22,841 nt of DNA from Planctomycetota bacterium (GTDB lineage: Bacteria; Planctomycetota; Planctomycetia; Isosphaerales; Isosphaeraceae), in the NCBI GenBank assembly GCA_021777685.1, contig JAJYDH010000027.1, positions 1-22,841 of the forward strand. The letters are read 5' to 3'. The notes beneath the pieces were generated by a model. That model worked only from the letters and a program-made list of their open reading frames with translations. It was not told where the DNA came from and made no database searches. The translations under genes and the position numbers were made by a program. Shown here piece after piece: positions 1 through 7,651 of the stretch. How positions within the stretch are numbered: the stretch's first letter is position 1; each line of letters begins with the position of its first letter.

Positions 1-595
1 CGATCGCCATCAAGGGGGGCAGGATCACGACCGGCACGATCTTGACCAGCACCCCCAGCGCCGCCGCGATCCCGCCCCGGACCGTCCGGCCCGAGGAGAA
101 CCAGCACGCGGCGAGGAACCCCAGCAAAGTCGGCACCAGGTCGAACCGGACCACGACCAGCGGGCAGAGGGCGAGGAAGAACGCCGAATACCACGCCAGC
201 GCGACCGGCACCCGCCCGATCCCGCCCGATGCCCCGGCCCGCCTCGCGACGAGGTAGGCCAGCAGGGCGTCGACCAGCAGCATCTCGACCACGAAGGCAT
301 ATTTATAGGTGGCGAAATCCTTGCCGGCGACCAGGGGCCCGGCGAAGATCGGGATCGAGAGGATCGGGTACTCGACCGGGTAGTCGCGGTAGGGCCAGCG
401 ACCTTCGAGGATCGGCGCGGCGAATCCGTGGTAGAGGATGATGTCGTCGTAGGCGAAGTTCTTCCCCTTGGCGAAGTATCCCGACGACTTCGGGTAGGCC
501 AGAAAGGCCGCCGAGGCCAGGGCGTGGATCGCCACGGCGACGGCGACATGGACCAGGAGCCGGCGTTGGGGAGAGGGTCGTCCCGGGTCGGTCAA
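1..595 (-). CDS. Multi-spanning membrane glycosyltransferase, GT87/DUF2029-like (3' part outside window)
   Basis: This integral membrane protein probably transfers sugars from a polyprenyl-phosphate donor outside the cytoplasmic membrane. Only the first ~198 codons are present; the C-terminus lies beyond base 1. A hydrophobic helix comes first (about residues 12-28). It is followed by a loop with YDDIILYHGFA and WPYRDYPVEYPIL, which fits the acidic first loop of GT87/DUF2029 proteins. Further hydrophobic segments contain FVVEMLLVDALLAYL and VRFDLVPTLLGFLAACW. I chose TTG at 595-593 because GGAGG (608-604) lies 8 nt upstream and no in-frame ATG suits the first helix. Other reading frames over this stretch give only Arg/Ser/Pro-rich sequence. 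The membrane-protein call is firm; the enzyme family is an inference. Confidence 0.72.
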   Translation of the reverse strand, partial: MTDPGRPSPQRRLLVHVAVAVAIHALASAAFLAYPKSSGYFAKGKNFAYDDIILYHGFAAPILEGRWPYRDYPVEYPILSIPIFAGPLVAGKDFATYKYAFVVEMLLVDALLAYLVARRAGASGGIGRVPVALAWYSAFFLALCPLVVVRFDLVPTLLGFLAACWFSSGRTVRGGIAAALGVLVKIVPVVILPPLMAI

Positions 596-713
596 CTCGC
601 CTGCCTCCGTTCCGTTCCGTTCCGTTCGTGGGGCCCGGACACGGACGAAGTCTAGGGCGCGGAGGCACATGCGGTCAACCGGGACCGCCGCCAGTCCGGG
701 CTATCTTCCGGTA

Positions 714-791
714 GGGTGGGTGAGCGGAAGCGAAACCCACCAGGGTTCGGCGAGGCCGTCTCCGGTGGGTTTCGCTTCCGCTCACCCACCC
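714..791. repeat. Long perfect inverted repeat, REP-like (28-bp arms)
   Basis: The arms 714-741 and 764-791 are perfect reverse complements, separated by a 22-nt loop. Each arm carries its own smaller palindrome (GGTGGGT ... ACCCACC). The same 27-bp core recurs at 10602-10628 with two differences. The element lies 22 nt past the stop of the minus-strand gene ending at 813, so it could also end that transcript. Intergenic, palindromic and repeated sequence of this kind is typical of REP elements moved by REP-associated tyrosine transposases, but no such transposase is present here. The remaining intergenic bases (596-713) show nothing else clear. Confidence 0.85.
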
Positions 792-812
792 GACGGGATC
801 GATCGATCGAGC

Positions 813-1976
813 CTATCCGCCAAGCCGGGCCGCGGCGTAGTTGACCAGGTCGTTCCGCCCTCGGGCGATCTCGGCCAGGCGGTCGAGTCGGCCGATGGAC
901 TGGCAGAGCTGGGCGATGGTCGGGCAGCCGAGGGCGGAGTCGGGGAGGCGGGCCAGGTGCTCGGCGGCGACGTCGAGCGCCTCCTCGGACCGGCCGAGCC
1001 GGACGAGGAGCCGGACCAGGACCTGCGCGGGGATCGCCTCGTCGCGGCCGTCGAGGTCGGGCGCGGGGAGCTTGGATCGGAAGTGGGCGATGGCCTCGTC
1101 GACGTCCTGCCCGAGCAGGGCCCGGAGGTAGATCCCGTGGTCCTGGTAGTTGTCCTCGAAGGGCGGATCGCCCTCGTAGCGGTGCCGCTCGGAGAGCCGG
1201 CGGCCGTACTCGGTCAGGCCGACGGCCCGCGAGATCGTCTCGGGGTCGGTCAGAAGCGGGGAGAGCCGGACCGTCGCGGCGAGGTGGGAGACGTCCAGGT
1301 GATACCCCTCGTCGACGAACAGCCAGTCGCGGCCCTCGACGAGTTCGCCGATCGGGGTCCCGTCGGGCGGCAGGGGTTGGCCGCGACGGGCGATCTCGGC
1401 GCGGAGGTTGGCGGTCAGGTCGTCGTGGAGCCGGCGGACCAGCCGGTCGGCGCAGGCGATCCGGGTCGGCTCGTCGGCCGGCAGGGCGTCGAAGGCCGAG
1501 ATCGCCGAGCAGGTCCCGTAATGGTCGAGGATCAGGCCGAACCCCTTGCGAGGGTGGACGCCCTGGTTGAAGGCGACCTCGACCACCTGCCCGAGCCGGT
1601 CGTCCATGTCGGCCGGCTCGTAGGACTCGATCGCCTGTGCGACGGGCTCCTTCTCGGCGATCGCCCGGTAATAGGCCCAGGCCGCGCCGATCTCGCCGAT
1701 GTCGAGCAGGCGACGGCCGATGTCGCGGATCGCCTCGACGTACCGCTCCTCGTACTGGGTCCGGGCCGGCTCGGGGATCTCGGCGAGCGACCCGGACAGG
1801 ACCAGCGGCAGGCCGATATCGAGCCGGGCCTTAAGCAGCCTGGCGTCGAGGAGGGCGCGGAACTCGCCACGGTCGGCCAGGACCTTGAGCAGAAGGTCAA
1901 GCGACTCGGCCGGGCTCGATGTGGACAGGGCCCGGTCGAGCGTCTCGAAATCGGCGTCGGTCTCGGTGGTGCCCAT
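813..1976 (-). CDS. Unrecognised helical (TPR-like) protein, 387 aa
   Basis: I do not recognise a named family. The 387-residue protein is soluble, with no signal peptide or membrane segment, and rich in Ala/Leu helices. Two stretches look like helical-hairpin repeats: IGAAWAYYRAIAEKEP near residues 95-112, and near the C-terminus LVRLGRSEEALDVAAEHLA followed by a second pair (LCQSIGRLDRLAEIA). These suggest a TPR-like scaffold. A central part with HPRKGFGLILDHYGTCSAI and WLFVDEGYHLDVSHLAATV contains several His, Asp and Cys residues, but no catalytic motif I can name. It follows the LOG gene by 42 nt on the same strand and is probably co-transcribed. The ATG at 1976 has no strong Shine-Dalgarno sequence, so the start is uncertain. 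Confidence 0.75.
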   Translation of the reverse strand: MGTTETDADFETLDRALSTSSPAESLDLLLKVLADRGEFRALLDARLLKARLDIGLPLVLSGSLAEIPEPARTQYEERYVEAIRDIGRRLLDIGEIGAAWAYYRAIAEKEPVAQAIESYEPADMDDRLGQVVEVAFNQGVHPRKGFGLILDHYGTCSAISAFDALPADEPTRIACADRLVRRLHDDLTANLRAEIARRGQPLPPDGTPIGELVEGRDWLFVDEGYHLDVSHLAATVRLSPLLTDPETISRAVGLTEYGRRLSERHRYEGDPPFEDNYQDHGIYLRALLGQDVDEAIAHFRSKLPAPDLDGRDEAIPAQVLVRLLVRLGRSEEALDVAAEHLARLPDSALGCPTIAQLCQSIGRLDRLAEIARGRNDLVNYAAARLGG

Positions 1977-2018
1977 AGGATGAACATACGTGGCGGGTGG
2001 AGGTCGGCGGGTCCGGGT

Positions 2019-2960
2019 CTACTGGGCGTCGGACTTGGCGGGATCGGGCGCGGTGGCCGGGGCGCCGGGCGGGTCGGCGTCGATCTTTGCCCCTTCGGAC
2101 TTCTTCCAGGTCGACCAGCACCTCGAATGGTAGCAGTCGACCAGGATGTCGCGGGCCTCCTCGATCGAGTCGGTCACGAGGAGGAGGTTCAGGTCCTCGG
2201 GAGAGATCGTCTTCTCGGCGAGCTGGGTGTCCCTGATCCAGTCGAGCAGCCCTTTCCAGTAGGCCGAGCCGAACAGGACGATCGGGAACCGGTTGATCTT
2301 GCGGGTCTGGACCAGCGTGAGCGACTCGAACAGCTCGTCGAGCGTGCCGAAGCCGCCGGGGAAGATCACGAAGCCGTTGGAATACTTGACGAACATCGTC
2401 TTCCGCACGAAGAAGTAGCGGAAGTTGATGGACAGGTCGGTGTAGCGGTTCTGCGACTGCTCGAAGGGCAGCTCGATGTTGCAGCCGATCGAGAGCCCGC
2501 CGGCCTCGTGGGCCCCCCGGTTGGTGGCCTCCATCAGGCCGGGGCCGCCGCCGGTGATCACGGCGAAGCCGGCCTCGGCCAGGGCCCGGCCCATCTCGCG
2601 GGCCTTGGTGTACATCGGGTGGTCCTCGGCGAACCTCGCCGAGCCGAAAACCGAGACCGCGGCGCCGACCTCGGCCAGCGCGTTGATCCCGTGGACGAAC
2701 TCCCCCTGAATCCGGAGGACTCGCCAGGGGTCGGTGTGGGTGAACGCCGCCAGCTCGGACGCCCGGGCCTTCGGCTCGGCCGGGACCTGCCGGTTCAACA
2801 GTTCCTCGTCCTCGGTCGGGCGCGACTTCCGGCCGGCGAGGGGGGCAGGCTGGTCGCCCGGCCAGATCCGGGAAGGGCGGTCGAGGGCGGGTCCGGCGCC
2901 ATTCCGGCTATTGGGATCGGGGGCGACCCCCGAGGGTTGATCGATCTCGTCGCGATGCAT
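2019..2960 (-). CDS. LOG family protein (Rossmann-fold nucleotide-binding, TIGR00730-like)
   Basis: LOG-family proteins have a Rossmann-like fold. Characterised members are cytokinin riboside 5'-monophosphate phosphoribohydrolases; many bacterial members are annotated only as nucleotide-binding. The fold's first strand is AVSVFGSARF (about 101-110), then a phosphate-binding turn with GGGPGLMEA (137-145). The family signature PGGFGTLDE is at 201-209, so the catalytic Glu of PGGxGTxxE is kept. The first ~75 residues are polar, Pro/Arg-rich and probably disordered, and the true start could be further in. A Pro/Ala-rich tail follows residue ~290. At 313 residues it is longer than the usual ~190-250. 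It heads a probable two-gene unit with the gene at 813-1976. The actual substrate cannot be told from sequence. Confidence 0.88.
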   Translation of the reverse strand: MHRDEIDQPSGVAPDPNSRNGAGPALDRPSRIWPGDQPAPLAGRKSRPTEDEELLNRQVPAEPKARASELAAFTHTDPWRVLRIQGEFVHGINALAEVGAAVSVFGSARFAEDHPMYTKAREMGRALAEAGFAVITGGGPGLMEATNRGAHEAGGLSIGCNIELPFEQSQNRYTDLSINFRYFFVRKTMFVKYSNGFVIFPGGFGTLDELFESLTLVQTRKINRFPIVLFGSAYWKGLLDWIRDTQLAEKTISPEDLNLLLVTDSIEEARDILVDCYHSRCWSTWKKSEGAKIDADPPGAPATAPDPAKSDAQ

Positions 2961-3238
2961 GAATCTTCGCCTTGCGGAATCCTGAAAGGTCGCCGACGAC
3001 GGGCCACTCGACCCGGCCGCGCGTCCTTCCGCGACCCACCCGGCGGCAACGGACCATTCTATCCGCGCCCGCCGGGCGGGCCTACCCCGTTACTACGGCG
3101 GCCGAGGGCCGCGGGGTCGGTCATAATAGGGAGGTCGCGCCAACTGGCCGTCTCGCCGGGCGGTCTACCCGAACCCTCCGGCCCCGGCGTATCATGGCGC
3201 CCGGACTTCCCGACCCGACCTCCCGACCCGAGCCCCGC
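2961..3238. other. Divergent intergenic region between LOG gene and hemE
   Basis: These 278 bases separate two divergent starts, so promoters for both should be here. On the minus strand TAGAAT (3061-3056) is a possible -10 for the LOG gene, but its -35 position (TAGGCC) is poor. A GC-rich short hairpin with 7-bp arms lies at 3067-3081. I find no convincing promoter for hemE and no open frame with coding character. An in-frame ATG at 3194 would lengthen HemE by 15 residues. Confidence 0.4.
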
Positions 3239-4315
3239 ATGGCCAGCGCCAACCCCCTGCCCGACTCCCTCCGCGAGAGCCCGTTCCTCAAGGCCTGCCG
3301 CCGGGAGCCGACCGACGTCACCCCGATCTGGCTGATGCGGCAGGCCGGCCGGTACATGCCCGAGTATCGCGAGGTCCGGTCGAAGGTCTCGTTCCTGGAA
3401 CTTTGCAAGGACCCCGCCCTGGCGACCGAGGTGACCGTCACCGCCGCCGAGCGGCTGGGGGTCGACGCGGCGATCCTCTTCGCCGACATCCTCCTGATCC
3501 TCGAACCGCTGGGCTTCGACCTGGAATTCGCCAAGGGGGAAGGCCCGGTCATCCACAACCCGATCCGCGAGGCGAAGGACGTCGACCGGGTCCGCCGGCT
3601 GGCCGAGGTCGAGCCGCTGGGCTATGTCATGCGGGCCGTCTCGGCGATCCGGTCGGCCCTGCGCCCATCGACCCCGCTGATCGGCTTCGCCGGCGCCCCG
3701 TTCACCCTGGCCTGCTACGCGATCGAGGGGGGCGGCTCGCGCCATTATGAGAAGGCCAAGTCCTTCATGTACCGCGATCAGGGCGCCTGGGACGCGCTGA
3801 TGTCGATCCTGGTCGACGCGACCGCGCTCTACCTCAACGCCCAGGCCGCCGCGGGAGCCCAGGTCCTCCAGCTCTTCGACAGTTGGGTCGGGACGCTCGG
3901 GCCGGACGACTACCGGCGGTACGTCCAACCTCACATGAAACGGCTGTTCGACAAGCTCGACCCCAACACCCCCTCGATCCACTTCGGGACCGACACGTCG
4001 ACGCTGCTGGAACTCCAGCGTGACGCCGGGGGCGACGTGATCGGGCTCGACTGGCGGGTCGACCTCGGCGACGGCTGGGACCGGCTCGGCCCGTCGGTCG
4101 CGGTCCAGGGCAACCTCGACCCGGCCGTCCTCTTCGCCCCGTTTCCCGAGGTCGAGCGCCGGGCCCGATGCATCCTGGATCGCGCGGCCGGCCGGCCCGG
4201 CCACATCTTCAACCTTGGCCACGGGATCATGCCGCACACGCCGGTCGACCACGTCCTGCGGCTTGTCGAACTCGTCCACGAATATTCCAGGACAGGCCGT
4301 CCCGAACGTCCGTAG
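3239..4315 (+). CDS. hemE: Uroporphyrinogen III decarboxylase
   Basis: HemE decarboxylates the four acetate side chains of uroporphyrinogen III to give coproporphyrinogen III, a cytoplasmic, cofactor-free step of heme synthesis. From the ATG at 3239 the product has 358 residues, the normal size. The N-terminal signature WLMRQAGRYMPEYR is at 31-44. The catalytic aspartate lies in FADIL (Asp83). A central GFAGAPFTLACY, then LQLFDSWVG, and a C-terminal FNLGHGIMPHTP are all family hallmarks. The upstream in-frame extension back to 2972 is Arg/Pro-rich and lacks family similarity, so I excluded it; ATG 3194 remains possible. Another heme gene lies 1.8 kb downstream on the same strand, with a DUF1559 gene between them. 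Confidence 0.96.
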   Translation: MASANPLPDSLRESPFLKACRREPTDVTPIWLMRQAGRYMPEYREVRSKVSFLELCKDPALATEVTVTAAERLGVDAAILFADILLILEPLGFDLEFAKGEGPVIHNPIREAKDVDRVRRLAEVEPLGYVMRAVSAIRSALRPSTPLIGFAGAPFTLACYAIEGGGSRHYEKAKSFMYRDQGAWDALMSILVDATALYLNAQAAAGAQVLQLFDSWVGTLGPDDYRRYVQPHMKRLFDKLDPNTPSIHFGTDTSTLLELQRDAGGDVIGLDWRVDLGDGWDRLGPSVAVQGNLDPAVLFAPFPEVERRARCILDRAAGRPGHIFNLGHGIMPHTPVDHVLRLVELVHEYSRTGRPERP

Positions 4316-4352
4316 AATCGGCATATTTCTGCGTTTTATCGCGCGCGGGCTC

Positions 4353-4380
4353 TTGCTGAATTGATGATTGCGCGTAAAAA
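4353..4380 (+). promoter_or_regulatory. Candidate sigma-70 type promoter upstream of the DUF1559 gene
   Basis: TTGCTG (4353-4358) and TAAAAA (4375-4380) are spaced by 16 bp in a short AT-rich island of an otherwise GC-rich region. Transcription from here would leave a leader of about 180 nt before the ATG at 4569. The element is predicted by eye only. Confidence 0.4.
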
Positions 4381-4475
4381 TTGGTAGGTCGTGCGAAAGG
4401 TTGACGTCACCGTTCGCCTTCCCGGGCCTCTCCCAGCCCCTCGTCCCGATCCACAGACCCTCCTGAATTCCGGGG

Positions 4476-4489
4476 TCCCGGGCCCGGGA
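4476..4489. other. 14-bp perfect palindrome in the DUF1559 leader
   Basis: TCCCGGGCCCGGGA is an exact palindrome between the candidate promoter and the DUF1559 start codon. It could be a protein-binding site or a hairpin in the leader, or chance in GC-rich DNA. No second copy was seen in the window. Confidence 0.3.
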
Positions 4490-4568
4490 TGCGATTTCGC
4501 GCCGATCACTCTCCGCGTGTTGAGAGTCACTGTCGCCGCCGGCCGCCCCTTCTCGCGAGGATCTATCG

Positions 4569-5612
4569 ATGGTGAGACGACGTGCGTCGCGCCGAGGTTT
4601 CACGCTGATCGAGCTGCTGGTGGTCATCGCGATCATCGCGGTCCTGATCGCGCTGCTGCTGCCCGCCGTCCAGGCCGCCCGGGAGGCCGCCCGTCGTTCG
4701 CAGTGCGTCAACAACCTGAAACAGATCGGCCTGGCCATCTCCAACTACGAGAGCGTGACCGGCTCGCTGCCGACCGGGGCCATCAACTCGACCCCCAGCG
4801 CGACCGAGCAGTGCAGCGGGTATTCGTCCAGCCCGGGCCCGCGGTGCTCCAACCTCTTCGAATTCATCCTCCCTTTCCTTGAGGGAAATAATCAGTACAA
4901 CGCGATCAATTACAACCTGGGTTCCAACGTCTATAATCATCCCGCGAACTCGACGGCCCTCTCGACCAAGGTCAATGCCTACTTCTGCCCCTCGGATCAG
5001 CAGTCGATCCCGCTCGATCCCGCCCGGTACATCGCCACGGCGCAGACTTCTTACGGGATGAACCTGGGGAACACCGAGCTGTTCATGAACACCTACGCAA
5101 ATCCCCCGACGACCCTGGCCTACTGCGGGAAGATCCCGCCCGACGGCCCGTTCGGACTGGAGTACACCTTCCGGGTCGCCGACATGCTCGACGGGACGAG
5201 CAACACGATCTACTTCGGCGAGACCTCGCGATTCCGCGGCGAGCCGAGCATGTTCGGCTCGTTGACGAGCTTCTTCAACACCTGGACGACCGCCGGCTCG
5301 ACCTGGGACCCTGACGATGTGGGCGGGACACGGCCCTCGGGCATGGCCTACACCGTCCCTCAGATCAATTCGCCGGCCCAGCAGTTCTCGGCCCGGACCT
5401 TCATCACCACGAGCAACTACACGAACTGGTGGACCAGCGCCGCCGGCCCCACCTACGGTCAGTTCGGCTTTCACAGCTTCCATCCGGGCGGGGCGAACTT
5501 CGTGATGGGCGACGGCTCGGTCAGGTTCCTCAAGCAGACGATGAACCCGGTTGCCCTCCGTGGCCTCGGGTCCCGCGCCGGCGGCGAGGTGATCAGCGCC
5601 GATTCCTATTAG
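4569..5612 (+). CDS. DUF1559 protein with prepilin-type N-terminus
   Basis: This belongs to a family greatly expanded in planctomycetes whose members look like type IV pseudopilins but whose role is not established. The N-terminus is a class III prepilin signal: basic residues, then RRG at 8-10, FTLIE with Glu at position +5 of the mature protein, and a long hydrophobic helix (about 11-33). A prepilin peptidase would cut after Gly10 and methylate Phe11. The helix leads into VQAAREAARRSQCVNNLKQ, the usual DUF1559 entry. Near the C-terminus a His followed nine residues later by Asp-Gly (HPGG...MGDG, about 305-316) is the H-X9-DG motif. GAGG (4557-4560) lies 8 nt before the ATG. A small lipoprotein gene follows 42 nt later. 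Length 347 is normal for the family. Confidence 0.95.
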   Translation: MVRRRASRRGFTLIELLVVIAIIAVLIALLLPAVQAAREAARRSQCVNNLKQIGLAISNYESVTGSLPTGAINSTPSATEQCSGYSSSPGPRCSNLFEFILPFLEGNNQYNAINYNLGSNVYNHPANSTALSTKVNAYFCPSDQQSIPLDPARYIATAQTSYGMNLGNTELFMNTYANPPTTLAYCGKIPPDGPFGLEYTFRVADMLDGTSNTIYFGETSRFRGEPSMFGSLTSFFNTWTTAGSTWDPDDVGGTRPSGMAYTVPQINSPAQQFSARTFITTSNYTNWWTSAAGPTYGQFGFHSFHPGGANFVMGDGSVRFLKQTMNPVALRGLGSRAGGEVISADSY

Positions 5613-5654
5613 AGGACTCGCCGAGGGTCGAAGATTTTTCCGAAGGGGGCTGTC

Positions 5655-5873
5655 ATGCCGTGCCGGTCATCGATCCTCGGTTTCTCGTCGTTGTTGTGGC
5701 TCTCCGGCTGCATGGGCGACGCCGGTCCCGGCATCGCCCCGCCGCCTGCCTCGGCCGACGCCGCCCCCTCGATCATCCCCTCGCCGCCCGAGACGCACGG
5801 GAAACTGGTGCCTAGCGAAGCCGGGGCGTCCCTCTCCCCCGCCGGACTGACTCCGAGAACCGGCCCGAACTGA
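5655..5873 (+). CDS. Small predicted lipoprotein, 72 aa
   Basis: The product is a 72-residue secreted peptide with no recognised domain. The N-terminus is a lipoprotein signal: Arg4, a hydrophobic stretch, then the lipobox LSGC with Cys at 19. The mature part is Pro/Ala/Ser-rich and low in complexity, probably a flexible tail. A GAAGGGGG ribosome-binding stretch precedes the ATG. It is co-directional with and 42 nt behind the DUF1559 gene, and very short lipoproteins often follow DUF1559 genes in planctomycetes, so the two are probably one transcript. The 3' end overlaps a strong hairpin that holds the stop codon in its loop. Confidence 0.7.
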   Translation: MPCRSSILGFSSLLWLSGCMGDAGPGIAPPPASADAAPSIIPSPPETHGKLVPSEAGASLSPAGLTPRTGPN

Positions 5874-5882
5874 TCGGGCCGG
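5860..5882 (+). terminator. Hairpin overlapping the stop codon of the small lipoprotein
   Basis: The arms CCGGCCCGA (5860-5868) and TCGGGCCGG (5874-5882) pair perfectly over 9 bp with a 5-nt loop that contains the TGA stop (5871-5873). No U-tract follows, so it may act as an imperfect terminator or protect the mRNA 3' end. Confidence 0.55.
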
Positions 5883-6006
5883 GAAGGGTGCCGGCCAATG
5901 TCGCTGCTTGTGCCGGGTCGCGCGGTTCGCCCGGCCTCCGGCCCGCCCGTCGGCCGATCGGGACGGTTGACCGGGCCCCCCGGCCGATTTGTCGGGATTT
6001 GCTCAT

Positions 6007-6035
6007 TTTCCGGAGACCCGGCCTTCGGTTAGGAT
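6007..6035 (+). promoter_or_regulatory. Weak candidate promoter for the hemY-type gene
   Basis: TTTCCG (6007-6012) and TAGGAT (6030-6035) are spaced by 17 bp, about 110 nt before the ATG at 6146. The spacing is ideal but the -35 match is poor. The rest of the 272-nt gap from 5874 to 6145 has only GC-rich short repeats and no coding frame that looks real. Confidence 0.3.
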
Positions 6036-6145
6036 ACAGGCGATTCGGGGGAAGGTCGGTCGCGAGCCGGTCTCGGCCGAGCTTCCGCCCGTCCGATCCG
6101 CCGATCGTATCCGTCATCCGAGGTCTGTCCGGAATCCGAGCCGTC

Positions 6146-7615
6146 ATGGAGCTGACAGAGCGAGTCAAGAGCCGAGACCGCGTGGTCGTCGTGGGCGGGG
6201 GCATCACGGGCCTCGCCGCGGCCCACCGTCTCGTCTCCCGGGCGTCCACGGCGAGTCGGCCGATCGAGGTCGTGCTCCTGGAGGCGAAGGACTGGATCGG
6301 CGGGGCGATCTGGACCGAGCGGGCCGACGGCTTCACCATCGAGGGCGGGGCCGACTCGTTCATCACGAACAAGCCGTGGGCCCTGGACCTCTGCCGCGAC
6401 CTCGGCCTGGGCGACCAGATCATCGCGACCGACGACCGGAATCGCCGGTCGTTCGTCGTCCGGGGCGGCAAGCTCCTGCCGGTGCCCGAGGGGTTCGTCC
6501 TGATGGCCCCCGGCCGGATGATGCCGCTGCTGACCTCGCCGATCCTCTCGGCCCGGGGCAAGCTCCGGATGCTGATGGACCTGGTCATCCCCCGGAAGGC
6601 GGACGACTCCGACGAGAGCCTGGCCGCCTTCGTCCGCCGCCGGCTCGGCCGCGAGGCGCTCGACCGGCTGGTGCAGCCGCTGGTCGGCGGGATCTACACG
6701 GCCGACCCCAACGAGCTGAGCCTCAAGGCCACGCTCCCGCAGTTCCCGGCGATGGAGCGCGAGCACGGCAGCCTGATCCTCGCCGCGATCCGCCAGGGTC
6801 GCCAGGCCCGGGCCGCGGAGCGGGCGGCCTCGGGGGCGCGGTATGGCCTGTTCGCCAGCCTGGCCGACGGGATGGACACGCTGACCAGGGCCCTGGCCGC
6901 CTCCCTGCCCCCCCGGACGCTTCGGCTCGGCGCCTCGGTCCGGCGGATCGTCCGGCCCGACCCCGGCCAACCCTGGCGCGTCGAGCTGCTCGACGGCCCG
7001 CCGATCGAGGCCGGCGGCGTGATCCTGACCACCGAGGCCCACGCCTCGGCCCGGCTCATCGACGGCTTCGACCCCGAGCTGGCCCTCCAGCTCCGGTCGA
7101 TCCCCTATGCCTCCTCCGCGATCGTGACCGTCGCCTACCGGAAGGACCAGGTGGCCCACCCGCTCGACGGGTTCGGCGTGGTCGTCCCGGCGATCGAGGG
7201 GCGGTCGATCCTGGCCGTCTCGTTCCTCAGCGTCAAGTTCCCCCGCCGGGCCCCGGCCGGGACGGCCCTGATGCGGGTCTTCGTCGGCGGCGCCACCCAG
7301 CCCGAGCTTTTCGAGCTGGGGGACGACGAGCTGAAGGCGCTGGTCCGGGGCGAGCTGGCCTCGCTGCTCGGGGCCTCGGGCGAGCCGCTCCTGATCGGGG
7401 TCGCCCGGCACTCCCGGGCGATGCCCCAGTACACGCTCGGCCACCTCGACCGGGTCGCCGCGATCCGCCAGCGATCCGCCCGGCACTCCCGGCTGGCCCT
7501 GGCGGGGAACGCGTTCCACGGCGTCGGCATCCCCGACTGCGTCCGGTCGGGACAGGAGGCCGCCGATTCCATGCTCCTGGCCCTGGCCGACCCCGCCGCG
7601 CCCGCCGCCGCTTGA
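6146..7615 (+). CDS. hemY: FAD-dependent protoporphyrinogen/coproporphyrinogen oxidase, HemY/CgoX type
   Basis: This flavoprotein oxidises the porphyrinogen ring late in heme synthesis. Depending on the route, the substrate is protoporphyrinogen IX or coproporphyrinogen III; the sequence alone does not decide. The 489-residue product opens with the dinucleotide-binding VVVVGGGITGLAAAHRL (GxGxxG at 17-22). An acidic LLEA ends the second strand, then WIGGAIWTE and GFTIEGGADSF follow, typical of this oxidase family. LVGGIYTADPNELSLKATLPQF is a family hallmark near the middle. GNAFHGVGIPDCVRSGQEAA at the C-terminus completes the FAD site. Upstream in-frame sequence back to 5888 has no family character, so ATG 6146 is preferred. 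It is also called hemG in some annotations. The neighbouring hemE fits the heme role. Confidence 0.94.
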   Translation: MELTERVKSRDRVVVVGGGITGLAAAHRLVSRASTASRPIEVVLLEAKDWIGGAIWTERADGFTIEGGADSFITNKPWALDLCRDLGLGDQIIATDDRNRRSFVVRGGKLLPVPEGFVLMAPGRMMPLLTSPILSARGKLRMLMDLVIPRKADDSDESLAAFVRRRLGREALDRLVQPLVGGIYTADPNELSLKATLPQFPAMEREHGSLILAAIRQGRQARAAERAASGARYGLFASLADGMDTLTRALAASLPPRTLRLGASVRRIVRPDPGQPWRVELLDGPPIEAGGVILTTEAHASARLIDGFDPELALQLRSIPYASSAIVTVAYRKDQVAHPLDGFGVVVPAIEGRSILAVSFLSVKFPRRAPAGTALMRVFVGGATQPELFELGDDELKALVRGELASLLGASGEPLLIGVARHSRAMPQYTLGHLDRVAAIRQRSARHSRLALAGNAFHGVGIPDCVRSGQEAADSMLLALADPAAPAAA

Positions 7616-7651
7616 TCCCCCGATCCGGCCCGTCAACCGAGGCGAGAAGCC

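Noticed and set aside
714..791. CRISPR array
   Set aside because: Only two inverted copies are present with a single spacer-like loop, and there are no cas genes; CRISPR repeats are direct, not inverted.
669..3335. Very long plus-strand open frame (888 codons)
   Set aside because: It lies antisense to the 387-aa protein and the LOG gene, is Gly/Arg/Val-rich with no family motif, and arises because stop codons are rare in high-GC antisense frames.
3059..4744. 561-codon minus-strand open frame
   Set aside because: It is antisense to hemE and crosses the intergenic region; composition is like other antisense shadows.
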